From Xenorhabdus griffiniae (GTDB lineage: Bacteria > Pseudomonadota > Gammaproteobacteria > Enterobacterales > Enterobacteriaceae), in the NCBI RefSeq assembly GCF_037265215.1, contig NZ_CP147737.1, positions 3,256,001 to 3,320,000 on the forward strand: a stretch of 64,000 bases of DNA, written 5' to 3'. The position numbers were made by a program, and so were the translations under genes. This document shows positions 34,725 through 46,100 of this stretch, piece by piece. The notes beneath the pieces are model-generated. The model had not been told where the DNA came from. It did no database searches and saw only the letters and a list, made by a program, of their open reading frames with translations. How positions within the stretch are numbered: position 1 is the stretch's first letter; every line of letters starts with the position of its first letter.

Positions 34725-37700
34725 ATGTTTTCAGGATTATTAAATGCTAGCGAGCAGATTAATTCATTAAAGAAAAATGGGGTTCATTTGCATTCTTTGC
34801 CAAATGGAAATATAAAAATAAATGGAAACAATGCTATGAATTCAAATGATCTTGAGGAAATAAAATCAAATAAGGATAATGTCTACATCATTTTAGAAAA
34901 TGATAGATTAAAGAATGGTGTCAATATGGATTCATATATTGATACAGATGGGTCTTTTCACAGTACACCACAGCAGAATCAAATAATTGCTATAAAAAAT
35001 AATTTTCATCACGATTATGCATATTATATTCCTTTTGTAATTGAGTTTGATAAGCTAGAACAATCAGTTATATTTATTGATAAATTCAGGTCTTATATAC
35101 AAAAATTACCCGTAGCAAGAAGATGTTTTAATATTAATGAAAATAATTACTACCTCAGCAATAGTGCTGAGATAATGCCAGCACAGGAAAATTATTATTG
35201 TTCAATTCTTCAGTTGGATGAGAAACTTCATGAGGTTATTTATCGGCCGTTTAAGCTAGGAGAAAGCCTGATTAGATTTGGATTAATTAAAACTGAAAAA
35301 AGTGTATTTTCCTATTTTGTTTTCCATCATATCATTTCAGATGGGTGGTCATTAGGACATTTATTATCATCAATCCTTTCAGAGAATACACCTGAGCCAA
35401 CTAGTGTCAATTATGGTTTTCTGAAAAATTCAAAACTAATTACGTTAAACAAAGTTCAGCAATCTTTTTGGGTAAAATATCTAAATAAATCTAGTTTTTC
35501 ATCTAATTTACCTCTAATTCACTCTGAAAAACCTATTTTTGAATCAGAAGCAATAGTCAAAATAATAAAAATAGATAAAGAAAAATATCATGGATTAGTA
35601 GACAATGCTGTACAGATGGGTACCAGTGCATACACTGTGATGGCTTTTATATTGTCTATGACAATATATTATTTTGGCAGAAATAAAGATGTTCACTTTA
35701 TTTCCACATATGCAAATAGAGAAAACATTCAATTAGAATCAACGTTTGATTATATTGTTGAATCTTTGATAGTACGTACTACATTAGATCCTAATGAATC
35801 ATTGTTCTCCACAATTAAAAAATTGGCTGTTAATTTACAATTAGTACAATCTTTCGCTGATTTTCCTATTCTGGAAGAATATAAAAAATTTAACAATTTA
35901 GACAGTGATGGTTCAAATATTGATGTGATGTTCACCTATCAAAATTTTCCTTATGAAATAACTCAGTTTGGAGGAAAACTCAGACAGGTGACTAAACGGT
36001 ATTGCAAATCTCCCATTTTGATTGAAATTTTTGAATTTCATGAGGGTTTAGAGATTAATTTTGAATTCTCGGAAGATCACATCACTGAAAACCATATTTC
36101 TCAATGGCTAGAATATTGGAACCACAGTATCAATATACTGTCCCAACACAATTTAAAAAACATCAAGATTGGTAATATTCTCAACACAGGTCTGGAGCCT
36201 TGCCTAAGAGGTTCAGAAGCACCACTGATTCAATACTATTTACACGATGCAGTCATGGAAATGTGTCTGAAACACCCATCTCGTATTGCAATTGTGGATA
36301 GGAATAAGTCCATAACTTATAATGAACTATATTCTCTGGTGACACATTTCAGTTCGTATTTTCAGCCCAAAGGTTATCTTGTTGTCATGAGTAAATCCCA
36401 CCAATTAATGGTAGCGCTATTATCCATTCTCAAAGCGGGGGGATATTTTGTGTGTATAGATCCGGCTGACAGCGATGCCACTCTTTCAGCTAAACTTGAG
36501 ATATCACATGGCCTGAAATTACTGACAGAACAACGTTTGACCGAAAGAATTACGGCATTAACTTCATCATACATTGTGTATGAGACACTGATTAACCAGA
36601 AGAGTTCCTTTCAGGTGGAATATATTCAATTACCTTATGAACGTAACCAATATATGTATGGTGTGTTCAGCTCAGGAACAACTGGAAATCCGAAACTATC
36701 ATTAAATTATCACGATTCATTTTTAAATCTTGTACATTATTTTAATGAACAAGCCCCAGAAAACAAAGATGCTTTTATTCTTGGTTCACATGCATTTGAT
36801 CTGGTTTTAAAAAATTTATTTCAACCATTATTGTGTGGCAGTAAAATATATTTGTACGATTATTATCTTTTTGATGTCAAAAAGACACTGGTTGATATTT
36901 ATAACAGTAATGTCGCAATATTAAATATTGCTTATTCTCTATTCGAAACACTTTTGGATGATACTGAGGCTAAACACTATTTATCCAATATAGACACTAT
37001 CATCATTGGTGGTGAAATATGGAATCTCAATAAAGTTAAACAAACCAGAATGTTGCCAGAAAATTGCACTATGGTTAATTCATATGGACCTTCAGAAACT
37101 GCTGATGTTGTGCTGACTGGACGCTGCAATGCTTATGCCAATATAGATGTGCCTCCCTTAGAACAAGTATTGCCAGGATGTCAAGTTTCTATTGTGGATG
37201 AAAATTTACGTCAATTACCCACTGGTTGTAAAGGTCAATTGTTAATTAAGGGGATCTGTGTTGGTGCGGGTTATACACAACCAGTATTGAATAAAAATAA
37301 ATTTGTGATCTTTGAAGGATTACCTGCCTATTTGAGTGGAGATATCGCAGAAATTACTGAGCGAGGTATAATAACTATTCATGGCAGAATTGACGATCAG
37401 GTGAAAATAAACGGTATTCGAATTGAGTTATCTGGTCTGGAAATACAGATTCAACAACTTCTTCATCCATTAAAGATTGCTCTACGTATTTTTAATAATC
37501 CTCCCATAGGTACTTATATCGTTGGTTATTATGTTTCTAAAGACGATACTTCGCAATATCTACTCCAGCAAGCAATACAAACAAGATTAGCAGGAAAAAT
37601 TCCTATTGAGCAGTTGCCACGCCTGTGGGTAAAACTGGATTCTTTTCCACTTTCAGTGAACGGTAAACTTAACCGTAAAGCACTTGAAGAACCTCCTCTG

Positions 37701-40700
37701 CCAAAATGGGAAATGTTGTCCTCGACAAATACCATCTTAAATTATGTACAGAATGAACTTGGCATACCGATACAAAATCAATCAGATAATTTATTAATGC
37801 ATGGTTGTGATTCCATAAAAATGAATAGATTGAAAGCAAAGTTAGAGCAAATTTATGGTTATACTTTTAGTCTTCGCCTGATGTATGACATGCCAAATTT
37901 GGAAGCTATTTTAAATCAGGTATCTCACTATTCTCATCATTTGTCTACAGCCCAAGAGCAATCAAATAAGAATGAATTAACAGGTATTGAAAGGCAGTTT
38001 CTTTTTCTGGATGCTCATCAAAATAATCATCTGTATCATATTACTGGTCATTTCAAGATTCTGAAAAAAATCACTGTTGAGACCTTTAGGGTTGCACTCT
38101 CTAAACTCCTCAGACAGACTGAAGCACTACGATTGAAATTTGACCCTGCAACGATGACTAAATCAGTTATCACCACTGATGAAACACAGTGGCCTCAGGA
38201 TTGGTGCGTGATTGATCAATTAGATTATGAAGAGTTTTATATTGATCAGACAATTGATTTATTCATGGGGTTTCCCATCAAATTTGCGATCATTGTTTCT
38301 AATTGTGGGCAGTATGTCGATCAATTTTTTGTGAAAATCCATCATATTGTTGCGGATGAATATTCATTATTATTTATTTGCGAACGTCTTATTCGTCAAT
38401 TGAATAATGAAGAGCTTTCTTTCGAGCTCATCAATACTGTTCATAAAGAAGTACCCGCAAATTTATCAGACTGGAAACATCTTAAGGAAATTAACCCTAT
38501 CGATTTCCAACGGGGAGAATATACAGATACCGATTTAGAATACCAGTTGAGCAACAGATATTATCGTCAACTCATTTTACTCTCCCAACAACTGGGAATG
38601 ACTGAATTCAGCATTATGATGGCAATATTTGCAAAAGCATTGCATATGGTTAAAGGAGCCAGCACTCTTTCCATTGGCATTCCTGTATCCACAAGGGATA
38701 CCGAAGAACAATGGAATGCAATTGGCTGTTTTATTAATACGTTACCTGGTTATATTCATATTGATCAACAGGACACCTTTTATTCTCTTTTCCAGCATGC
38801 GCAACATGAAATATCTTGGCTACAGCAGCATAAACAGACTCCCCTGATAGCAATTAAATCGTTGTTGCATTCAAATAAAGACCTGTTCAATGTGATGCTT
38901 GTACGGCATGAGGCAGAACTCATGCGTTCATTGAAAACTAATTCCGTCTTTGAAGCCGTAAATGTGTTTAATAATCCACCACGCTTGGATCTAACACTGC
39001 ATTATATTGCCGACAACAATAGCTTGAGGCTTCATTATGAATTTATGTCAGGAATAGATCCAACTGAAATTAAAAAAATACATCTTGCTATTGTGAAAAT
39101 ATTAAATCTTCTCTTGGAACGGGGATATCACTGTTCATTAAAAGAAGCAAACTTAGCACCTAGCATTTACTTTAAACAACGTCAGTTACCAGTTTTTGAT
39201 ATTATTTCTCGCTTATTAGATAATGTTGAAAAATCCCCTAATGCAATTGCGATCAGATACTTATCTGATGGCACTCAATTAAGTTATAAGAGATTATTAT
39301 GGCAGATTATTTCTATCGCCAAAAGGCTGGATGAACAATTTGAACAAGGTGTGATTGCCATTCTTAATACTAACCCAATAAGTACAATTAAACTGATGCT
39401 GAGTACTTTGTATTCAGGCAGAAGTTTTATGGTCATGAATTCAGATGATCCTGAAGCACGCATGAAACAGCTCCAACAGAAAGCACAATGCGTCGGTTGC
39501 GTCTCAGGAGAATGGTTACAATCAGCCATTATAAACTACGACAAGTGGGATCATCATACTAACCCTCCCAAAATAACCCCAGATATGTTGGCATATGTGA
39601 TTTTTACTTCAGGTAGTACTGGTGAACCAAAAGGAGCAAGTATCAGCTATCGTGCATTGTGTTATTCGACTGCTATGCGTTATCACCAATACCAACAGCA
39701 GATGGAGCGATTTTTGCTGTTAAGCCCACTTACATTTGACAGCGCATATGCGGGATTATTTGGAACATTAGTTGCTGGTGGAGAACTCCTACTGCCCGGA
39801 GAGTCCCAACGTCGATCTCCTCATGAATTAGTGGTGGCAATAAAGGATTTCCAACCAACACAAACGCTGACGACTCCATCATATTATCATGTACTGATAG
39901 AGCAATCCATGTTCACTCACTCATGCGAGTCTGTCATCTTGGCCGGGGAACGATTGACTCAGGATTTGGTCGATAAACACTATCTGCGTTTCCCCAAGAC
40001 TTACCTCTATAATGAATATGGTCCGACTGAAAATACAATTTGGAGCAGCGTTTATCTGTGTCAGCCACGAGCAACACAACAACATACACCAATTGGAAAG
40101 GTATTGCATGGCATAAAAGCCATAGTTATGGATGAAGAAAAATCTGTGGTGCCTCATGGACAAAAAGGCCAGCTTTATCTTGGTGGTGAAGGGTTATTTG
40201 ATGGTTATCTTAATACAACAGAATCTCTCTCTTTTGTCTGGTTAGATACCTTTGGTGTAAGAGAACGTTTTTATGCTACTGGTGATCTCGTCACCATGTC
40301 AGCAGATGGTACGATACACTTTGACTCTCGCTTACAGGATTTCATTAAAATTAGAGGATATCGTGTTTCACCTGCCGAAATAGAACGCTGCATATTGCAA
40401 CTTGACGATGTTGATGACGTTAAGGTTACGGTAATCAAAGGGAGTCTTGTTGCGTTCATCTCTTCGCTGCAGTTGTCTGTCCCTCTGGTTATGGAATATC
40501 TTAACCTGCAACTACCCCAATATATGATCCCTCATCAGTTATATATCACACAGCCTTTTCCTCTGAATAAAAATGGTAAAATAGATACATCTCGATTGAT
40601 ACGTGAATATGTTCAGGTTACAAATGAAAATACACCACCATTAGAGCCTGAGTTTAATAAATTATTCAGTTTGAATATCGGAAATATCTATTTGGATCCA

Positions 40701-40952
40701 GAACGTTCTTTTTTTGAAAATGGTGGGAATTCAATTAAATTGATGCAACTCTCCACAGAATTGGAAAAAATCTATCAGATCCAGATCCCAATAACTCTGT
40801 TATATCAACAGACCACACTAAAGAGTATGCAGCAACTCATTAAGCAATTAATTTTGTCTCAAACCTCTGAAGAGCTCACCGTAACACCAGTCCGAACATC
40901 TAGACAAACCAATAAACTCACTCAAAGAAAAAGTAGAGGAACAACACAATGA
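34725..40952 (+). CDS. NRPS, docking-C-A-T-C-A-T (two modules)
   Basis: 2075 residues. Domains: TubC-like N-terminal docking (1-65, LKKNGVHLHSLPNGNIKING); C1 with HHIISDG (201-207); A1 (A3 FSSGTTGNPK at 648, A5 NSYGPSE at 785; code D-L-K-N-I-G-S-D-V-K); T1 (HGCDSIK, Ser1030); C2 with HHIVADE (1206-1212, Gly of HHxxxDG replaced by Glu); A2 (FTSGSTGEPKG at 1627, NEYGPTE at 1763; code about D-S-A-T-I-A-E-I-W-K); T2 (GGNSIK, Ser2003). There is no epimerase and no thioesterase. AGGAGGAG precedes the start. The stop overlaps the next start (ATGA), coupling it to the ketosynthase. The substrates are not assigned. Confidence 0.95.
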   Translation: MFSGLLNASEQINSLKKNGVHLHSLPNGNIKINGNNAMNSNDLEEIKSNKDNVYIILENDRLKNGVNMDSYIDTDGSFHSTPQQNQIIAIKNNFHHDYAYYIPFVIEFDKLEQSVIFIDKFRSYIQKLPVARRCFNINENNYYLSNSAEIMPAQENYYCSILQLDEKLHEVIYRPFKLGESLIRFGLIKTEKSVFSYFVFHHIISDGWSLGHLLSSILSENTPEPTSVNYGFLKNSKLITLNKVQQSFWVKYLNKSSFSSNLPLIHSEKPIFESEAIVKIIKIDKEKYHGLVDNAVQMGTSAYTVMAFILSMTIYYFGRNKDVHFISTYANRENIQLESTFDYIVESLIVRTTLDPNESLFSTIKKLAVNLQLVQSFADFPILEEYKKFNNLDSDGSNIDVMFTYQNFPYEITQFGGKLRQVTKRYCKSPILIEIFEFHEGLEINFEFSEDHITENHISQWLEYWNHSINILSQHNLKNIKIGNILNTGLEPCLRGSEAPLIQYYLHDAVMEMCLKHPSRIAIVDRNKSITYNELYSLVTHFSSYFQPKGYLVVMSKSHQLMVALLSILKAGGYFVCIDPADSDATLSAKLEISHGLKLLTEQRLTERITALTSSYIVYETLINQKSSFQVEYIQLPYERNQYMYGVFSSGTTGNPKLSLNYHDSFLNLVHYFNEQAPENKDAFILGSHAFDLVLKNLFQPLLCGSKIYLYDYYLFDVKKTLVDIYNSNVAILNIAYSLFETLLDDTEAKHYLSNIDTIIIGGEIWNLNKVKQTRMLPENCTMVNSYGPSETADVVLTGRCNAYANIDVPPLEQVLPGCQVSIVDENLRQLPTGCKGQLLIKGICVGAGYTQPVLNKNKFVIFEGLPAYLSGDIAEITERGIITIHGRIDDQVKINGIRIELSGLEIQIQQLLHPLKIALRIFNNPPIGTYIVGYYVSKDDTSQYLLQQAIQTRLAGKIPIEQLPRLWVKLDSFPLSVNGKLNRKALEEPPLPKWEMLSSTNTILNYVQNELGIPIQNQSDNLLMHGCDSIKMNRLKAKLEQIYGYTFSLRLMYDMPNLEAILNQVSHYSHHLSTAQEQSNKNELTGIERQFLFLDAHQNNHLYHITGHFKILKKITVETFRVALSKLLRQTEALRLKFDPATMTKSVITTDETQWPQDWCVIDQLDYEEFYIDQTIDLFMGFPIKFAIIVSNCGQYVDQFFVKIHHIVADEYSLLFICERLIRQLNNEELSFELINTVHKEVPANLSDWKHLKEINPIDFQRGEYTDTDLEYQLSNRYYRQLILLSQQLGMTEFSIMMAIFAKALHMVKGASTLSIGIPVSTRDTEEQWNAIGCFINTLPGYIHIDQQDTFYSLFQHAQHEISWLQQHKQTPLIAIKSLLHSNKDLFNVMLVRHEAELMRSLKTNSVFEAVNVFNNPPRLDLTLHYIADNNSLRLHYEFMSGIDPTEIKKIHLAIVKILNLLLERGYHCSLKEANLAPSIYFKQRQLPVFDIISRLLDNVEKSPNAIAIRYLSDGTQLSYKRLLWQIISIAKRLDEQFEQGVIAILNTNPISTIKLMLSTLYSGRSFMVMNSDDPEARMKQLQQKAQCVGCVSGEWLQSAIINYDKWDHHTNPPKITPDMLAYVIFTSGSTGEPKGASISYRALCYSTAMRYHQYQQQMERFLLLSPLTFDSAYAGLFGTLVAGGELLLPGESQRRSPHELVVAIKDFQPTQTLTTPSYYHVLIEQSMFTHSCESVILAGERLTQDLVDKHYLRFPKTYLYNEYGPTENTIWSSVYLCQPRATQQHTPIGKVLHGIKAIVMDEEKSVVPHGQKGQLYLGGEGLFDGYLNTTESLSFVWLDTFGVRERFYATGDLVTMSADGTIHFDSRLQDFIKIRGYRVSPAEIERCILQLDDVDDVKVTVIKGSLVAFISSLQLSVPLVMEYLNLQLPQYMIPHQLYITQPFPLNKNGKIDTSRLIREYVQVTNENTPPLEPEFNKLFSLNIGNIYLDPERSFFENGGNSIKLMQLSTELEKIYQIQIPITLLYQQTTLKSMQQLIKQLILSQTSEELTVTPVRTSRQTNKLTQRKSRGTTQ

Positions 40953-42544
40953 GTTTTACGGAATATGATATCGCTATTTGTGGGATAGGATTCATTTTGC
41001 CTGGCGGCATAGATACTCCTGAAGGCTTTGATCAATTAAAACAACAGGGCAATACACTCATTCAAGATTTTCGCGTTGAATTCCATGATGCGACTGAAAA
41101 AGAGATATTTCGCTGTGGCTATATTGAAGATATTTATAAGTTTTCCTATAAAGAATTTGGGTTAACAAAAAAGCAAGCTTCTCTAATGGATCCTCAACAG
41201 AGAATATTACTCAAACTTTCAAAAAAAGCGTTAAAAGATGCAGGTATTGACACACCTTCAACTGGAAACCGAATCGGCGCTTTTTTCGCAACTGGGATCA
41301 ACTACTACTTATTTGATAATTTATTAAAAAATAGTGTCGAAGATACAGAATTCGATATTCATAATATCATCAGGCTCAATGACAGCACTTTTGCTGCAAC
41401 ACGCATCGCAAGCACATTGGGTTTACAAGGACCAGCAATATCGGTGCAATCTGCATGTTCCTCTTCAGTAAGTGCAATCCATGTCGGATGTCAGTCGATT
41501 TTATCTGGTGAATCAGAAATGGCATTGGTAGGCGCTTGTTCTCTGTTGCTTCCCCAACACCGTCGTTTTACTTGTCGGGACGGAGATATATTAGCTCATG
41601 ATGGTATTTGCAGACCTCTTGATATTGCTGCCACTGGAACGGTAGCAAGCTCAGGAGGTGCTGTATTTTTATTAAGGACAGCGCAATCTGCAATAAAATC
41701 GGGTAGTAAAATCTATGCGATCATAAAAGCGACTAGTCTCAATAATGATGGTGGAGGAAAATCCAGTTTTGGTGCACCTTCCATTTTTGGCCAGAAAACT
41801 GTCATTGAAGAGGGGCTATCAATTGCGAATATCAACGCTAATCAACTGAGTTACCATGAATTACACGGCACTGCCACCATATTGGGTGATTTGATTGAAA
41901 TGGAAAGTACTTCAAGTGCATTTAGCTTGTCAGCAAAAGATAGTGTGGCATTAGGTGCAATCAAATCTCAAATTGGTCATACGGATACGGCTTCAGGCTT
42001 GTTTGGTATAATCAATTCCATTTATTCTCTTGTTCACAGGTGTGTTCCTCCAATTGCAAATTTCAGACAACTCAATCCTAAGATAACACCTTTCATTACT
42101 GGTTTTTCAAATCTGTATCAGCAATCCCAATTAAGTAATGCTGAAATGCTTTTTGGCTCGATCAGTTCTTTTGGTATTGGTGGAACAAATGGGTTTGTTG
42201 TACTAGCCGTCAACAATGCTTGTTTAGGGTGGCAAACACCTTATCCAGAATATCATTGGGAAGAAGAACAAGAATGTTACATTCCGTTAAAGATTGCCAA
42301 ACAAATAATACTAACGCCACTTCAACCTGAATCTACTGAACAACTAACAGATATCTTCATACTCGATATATTGGAAAAACTATTGGGTGAAGAAATCAAA
42401 GATACTACGTTGAATTTTTACGATATGGGGGGGGATTCGATACTTTTACTTGATTTCATTGATATTCTTAAAAAGAAAACAGGAACAACTCTTCCTCTCA
42501 ATGCGTTAATTTCCTCTCCTACAATTAGTGAATTAGTGAATTAG
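40949..42544 (+). CDS. ketosynthase-carrier protein (KS-T) without acyltransferase
   Basis: 531 residues. The type I KS has the catalytic triad in place: Cys170 (VQSACSSS), His306 (ELHGTAT; usually EAHGTGT) and His344 (KSQIGHTDTASG). A carrier domain follows with the serine in YDMGGDSILLLD (Ser497). No acyltransferase, reductase or dehydratase is present, so a malonyl unit would have to be loaded in trans. The protein ends ISELVN* inside a 6-copy 8-bp repeat. With two copies the frame would run straight into the following C domain, so the KS-T was probably once fused to the C-A-T-C downstream. Confidence 0.93.
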   Translation: MSFTEYDIAICGIGFILPGGIDTPEGFDQLKQQGNTLIQDFRVEFHDATEKEIFRCGYIEDIYKFSYKEFGLTKKQASLMDPQQRILLKLSKKALKDAGIDTPSTGNRIGAFFATGINYYLFDNLLKNSVEDTEFDIHNIIRLNDSTFAATRIASTLGLQGPAISVQSACSSSVSAIHVGCQSILSGESEMALVGACSLLLPQHRRFTCRDGDILAHDGICRPLDIAATGTVASSGGAVFLLRTAQSAIKSGSKIYAIIKATSLNNDGGGKSSFGAPSIFGQKTVIEEGLSIANINANQLSYHELHGTATILGDLIEMESTSSAFSLSAKDSVALGAIKSQIGHTDTASGLFGIINSIYSLVHRCVPPIANFRQLNPKITPFITGFSNLYQQSQLSNAEMLFGSISSFGIGGTNGFVVLAVNNACLGWQTPYPEYHWEEEQECYIPLKIAKQIILTPLQPESTEQLTDIFILDILEKLLGEEIKDTTLNFYDMGGDSILLLDFIDILKKKTGTTLPLNALISSPTISELVN

Positions 42545-42570
42545 TGAATTAGTGAATTAGTGAATTAGTG
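42523..42570 (+). repeat. 8-bp tandem repeat (AATTAGTG x6) at the KS-T / C junction
   Basis: Six perfect copies. The unit is not a multiple of three and contains TAG, so any frame meets a stop within three copies. Two copies would give ISELVKYTLQMINQ, joining both frames. In the present state the KS-T stops at 42544 and the next frame starts with the GTG of the last copy, with no ribosome site. Confidence 0.95.
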
Positions 42571-43086
42571 AAGTATACACTTCAAATGATCAATCAAGTT
42601 GAGTTATTCAGCCACAAAGAAGAAAAAAGCTCTTCTCTTGAAGATAGGAAACTTAATGATCAACAAAAGAGTTTATGGCTTTATTCAAAAATGCATCCTC
42701 ATTCTGATGCCATGAATATTGCCAATCTATTTGAAATTAACAGTTGTATTACTGGAACCGATATTAAGAAAAATTTGCAAGATTGGATAAAACGTTATCC
42801 AATACTTAATTGCCGAATTAAGGAATTTACTCAACAATTATTTTGGCAACCAGATCAGAGTGATATTGATATTATTATTTATCCAAGAGCAAGCAAAGCT
42901 GTTGCCATTGGCAGGATGAAAAATATCCTGCTTGAACCAATTTCTATTGAAGGGAAATTATCAAAATGTGTTTTACATGAAATTGATAATGGGTGGCTCA
43001 TTGGTTTTTCCATCCATCATGCCGTTATTGATGGTATCCATTTCAGCTCAATGATAGAAACTTTTCGTGATAACTTTCATCCATGA
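42568..43086 (+). CDS. NRPS condensation domain, N-terminal half
   Basis: 172 residues from GTG 42568 in the last repeat unit (MKYTLQMINQVELFSHKEE). It contains LNDQQKSLWLYSKMHPHSDA and the active site HHAVIDG (150-156), so this is the catalytic half of a C domain. It ends at TGA 43084. The same frame then continues without any shift into the next protein, whose first 190 residues are the C-terminal half of a C domain. It is either a nonsense mutation or an evolved split. Its translation probably depends on coupling to the KS-T stop or on repeat contraction. Confidence 0.8.
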   Translation: MKYTLQMINQVELFSHKEEKSSSLEDRKLNDQQKSLWLYSKMHPHSDAMNIANLFEINSCITGTDIKKNLQDWIKRYPILNCRIKEFTQQLFWQPDQSDIDIIIYPRASKAVAIGRMKNILLEPISIEGKLSKCVLHEIDNGWLIGFSIHHAVIDGIHFSSMIETFRDNFHP

Positions 43087-43104
43087 TCTTATGAAATAAA
43101 AGGA

Positions 43105-46100
43105 ATGTTTATGAAGTTTAAGACATATAAGAATTATTTTCGTCTCTGTGCCAATATAAATGACAAATATTCTTTATTTGTGAGATTGATGACCCATGTT
43201 GCAAGTGGTTTAAAGGCAATATCTAAAGTTAATAATATCACTGTTGCTTACGCTTTAAATTCTGGTAAAAAGGAGAAAAGCATCAATTTTTCGGTTGTTC
43301 ACCACAAGGTTCAATATTTTTCAGATATTTCCGAAGCATCATTTGATAAAGCTTATTCCAAGAACCAAAAAATTATGTTGGAAATGATGTCATCAGCCCC
43401 ATTAGCTGAACCAATGGATATTGATTTTTTTATTGGTTATGAAACATGCAGATTATTAGAAGGTATCAGAAAGCATTCCCTATTACCAAATCACGGGCAA
43501 CACAAATTCACAATTTATTTCCAGCAAAAACCTCAACGCTTAGAACTGACCTTATGTGTTGATATGATATATTTTAATGAAGCCCAGATCGCTCAGTTTC
43601 TGCAAAAAATCAGTCATTCATTGTCTGTTGCTCAAATAGCAGAACACATTTCGATCATTGATGGCCCCTATCTTTCACAAACCTATGTAACGGAGAGTAT
43701 TGCCACTCACTTATTTTATTATGCCTTCAAACAATTTTCAGAAAGAACAGCATTATGCAATCGTCAGATTTCATTGAGTTATCAACAACTATATCAGCGT
43801 GCCTGTACCTTGTCGGTCTATCTTAATACATTGCATGATCAAAATTTCAAAACCATTGCAATTGGTTGTAGTCAGAAAATCTATATCATCACGGCTATTT
43901 TAACCGCAATTCAGCTTGGAAAGCCTTTCGTTATTATCGAAAGTAATGATCACAATCAGAGACGCGAACACATTTTATCAAGTGTTGCACATCCACTGAT
44001 TGTCAATGATGATTTAATTATAGCTGCACTGGCTAATCCCATTGAACAGTCCACACAAGAAATCATTATTTCAACTTCACCCGATGATATCCTTTGTTAT
44101 ACCTTTACTTCCGGCACAACAGGGCAGCCCAAAGGCATTGCCATCAAACATATCTCACTGCTAAATGTCATTCTGAGTCGGCATCAATTAGTCAATATCA
44201 CTTCACAAGATACCCTATTACACAATATCTCTTTTACATTTGATCCTGCACTATGGCAGTTGTTTGGTGCCCTTTGTTTTGGTGCACGGCTTATCTTGCA
44301 AGAAGATACAGAAATGTTAGATCCATTACTGACTTTTGAACTGATGGAGAGATACAAAGTTACTATTACTGATTTTGTTCCTTCAGTGTTGTCAAAACTT
44401 ATGACTACTCTTTCTCCTGATACTTGCCTAAAAAGTTTGAGAGTGCTATATGTTGGAGGAGAAGTATTTACTCTCGCACTATATAATATGATTAAACGGG
44501 TATGCACTGCGAGGATATTTAATCAATACGGCCCATCGGAATGTACCATTGATAGTCTGGCTTACGAAATTCTGGGGCAGGATGAAAAAGAGCGTATTGC
44601 TATTGGTAGCCCCATCCCGAATTGTCAGGTCATGGTTGTTGGTGATAATGATGAACCTACCAAACAGGGTGAAATAGGTGAATTAGTCATTAGTGGAATC
44701 AATGTCAGTTCTGGATATTTAGATCATGATTTAAATGTAATACGATTTTTTGAATATGACGGTACACTATTTTATCGCAGTGGTGATCTGTGTGTATTAG
44801 ACGATTATGGAATTATTCACTTTATTGGTCGAAAAGACCGACAGATAAAAATTAATGGGGTACGCATTGAATTAGAGGAAATTGAGAGCAGGGTTATGTC
44901 TTTAGCATTTATAGATGCTGTTTTTGCAGTATTTCAACAGGGAGTATTATCACTATATATAAAAAGTCAGTATACAGAAATTGATAAACACAAAACTGAG
45001 GCTATTCGTAGTGTTTTGCCTCGATATGCTTTAAACGCTAAAATTTTTTCATTATCTCATGTTCCTCTGAATCAGACAGGTAAACTGGATATATCAAGAT
45101 TATCTGAATGTATTTATAAAAATAAAACAAATACTGAAATATCAAAATTTCATGATGAAGAAAGCGCCCTCCAAATTGCTAAATATCTCTTTTGTCGTTT
45201 ATTGCAAAGAGATGATATTAATCCTAATGACAATTTTTTTATGTTGGGAGGGAATTCCCTACAGGTTATTGATATTATTCTCGAAATTAAATCCAGTGAA
45301 GGAATTGAAATTGAAGTCCAAAGTTTTGTTCAATTGCCAACACCAAAACATCTTGCTACGCTTATTCAAGCTGCAAAACAATCCCACCTATTACCACAAA
45401 AATTACCCCTTAGCCACGAGATGAATTTACTAGCTCAAGAGAAATCATTAAGCTCAAGAGAGCATCGTCTCTTTTTTACAATAACTAGTCAATGCGATGA
45501 AAAAGAATTAATGTTACAAAAGATAAAAAAATTGGCAAATCAAACCTCTATATTTAAATACCATCTCAGAAAAGAAGATAATACTATTGGTTTAGTTTAT
45601 AATGGAATTGTCTCAATGTTAATTAATCCTAAAGGTGATTTTATTGAATTTACGAATGAGGAATTAGATTCATCTTGGAGAACTAGCAAGGAATTACCTT
45701 TATTCAGTATTATTAATAACGAAGAGGAACATAAACATATTCATATATATATTCACCGTGCTCTGTTTGATGGTTTCACTGCAAATCTTCTGAATAACGT
45801 AATAACCCAAACCACTTTCACGTTAAGTGACGGATATGTGAATTATATACTCAAAACGAATGAACCAGAGATAGTAGAAAATTATCGTGAATCTGCTTCT
45901 ATTTTCGTCAATAATTTCAGAAAAATTTTGGATAAAAAAACAGTCGAAAATGTAATTCAAATATCAGAAGTGTTAAAGACTCCTGGTAATCTGAGAGAGG
46001 TGCTTTCGGCTTTATGGCATCGTCATTCACAAAAACCACTTTATATCGGTATATTGACCGCTAATCGCCATCATACAACAGATATGACATCTATAGGGAG

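Noticed and set aside
43084..43086. TGA as a selenocysteine codon in the C domain
   Set aside because: No C domain uses selenocysteine, no SECIS-like stem was seen just after it, and a ribosome site with ATG follows.
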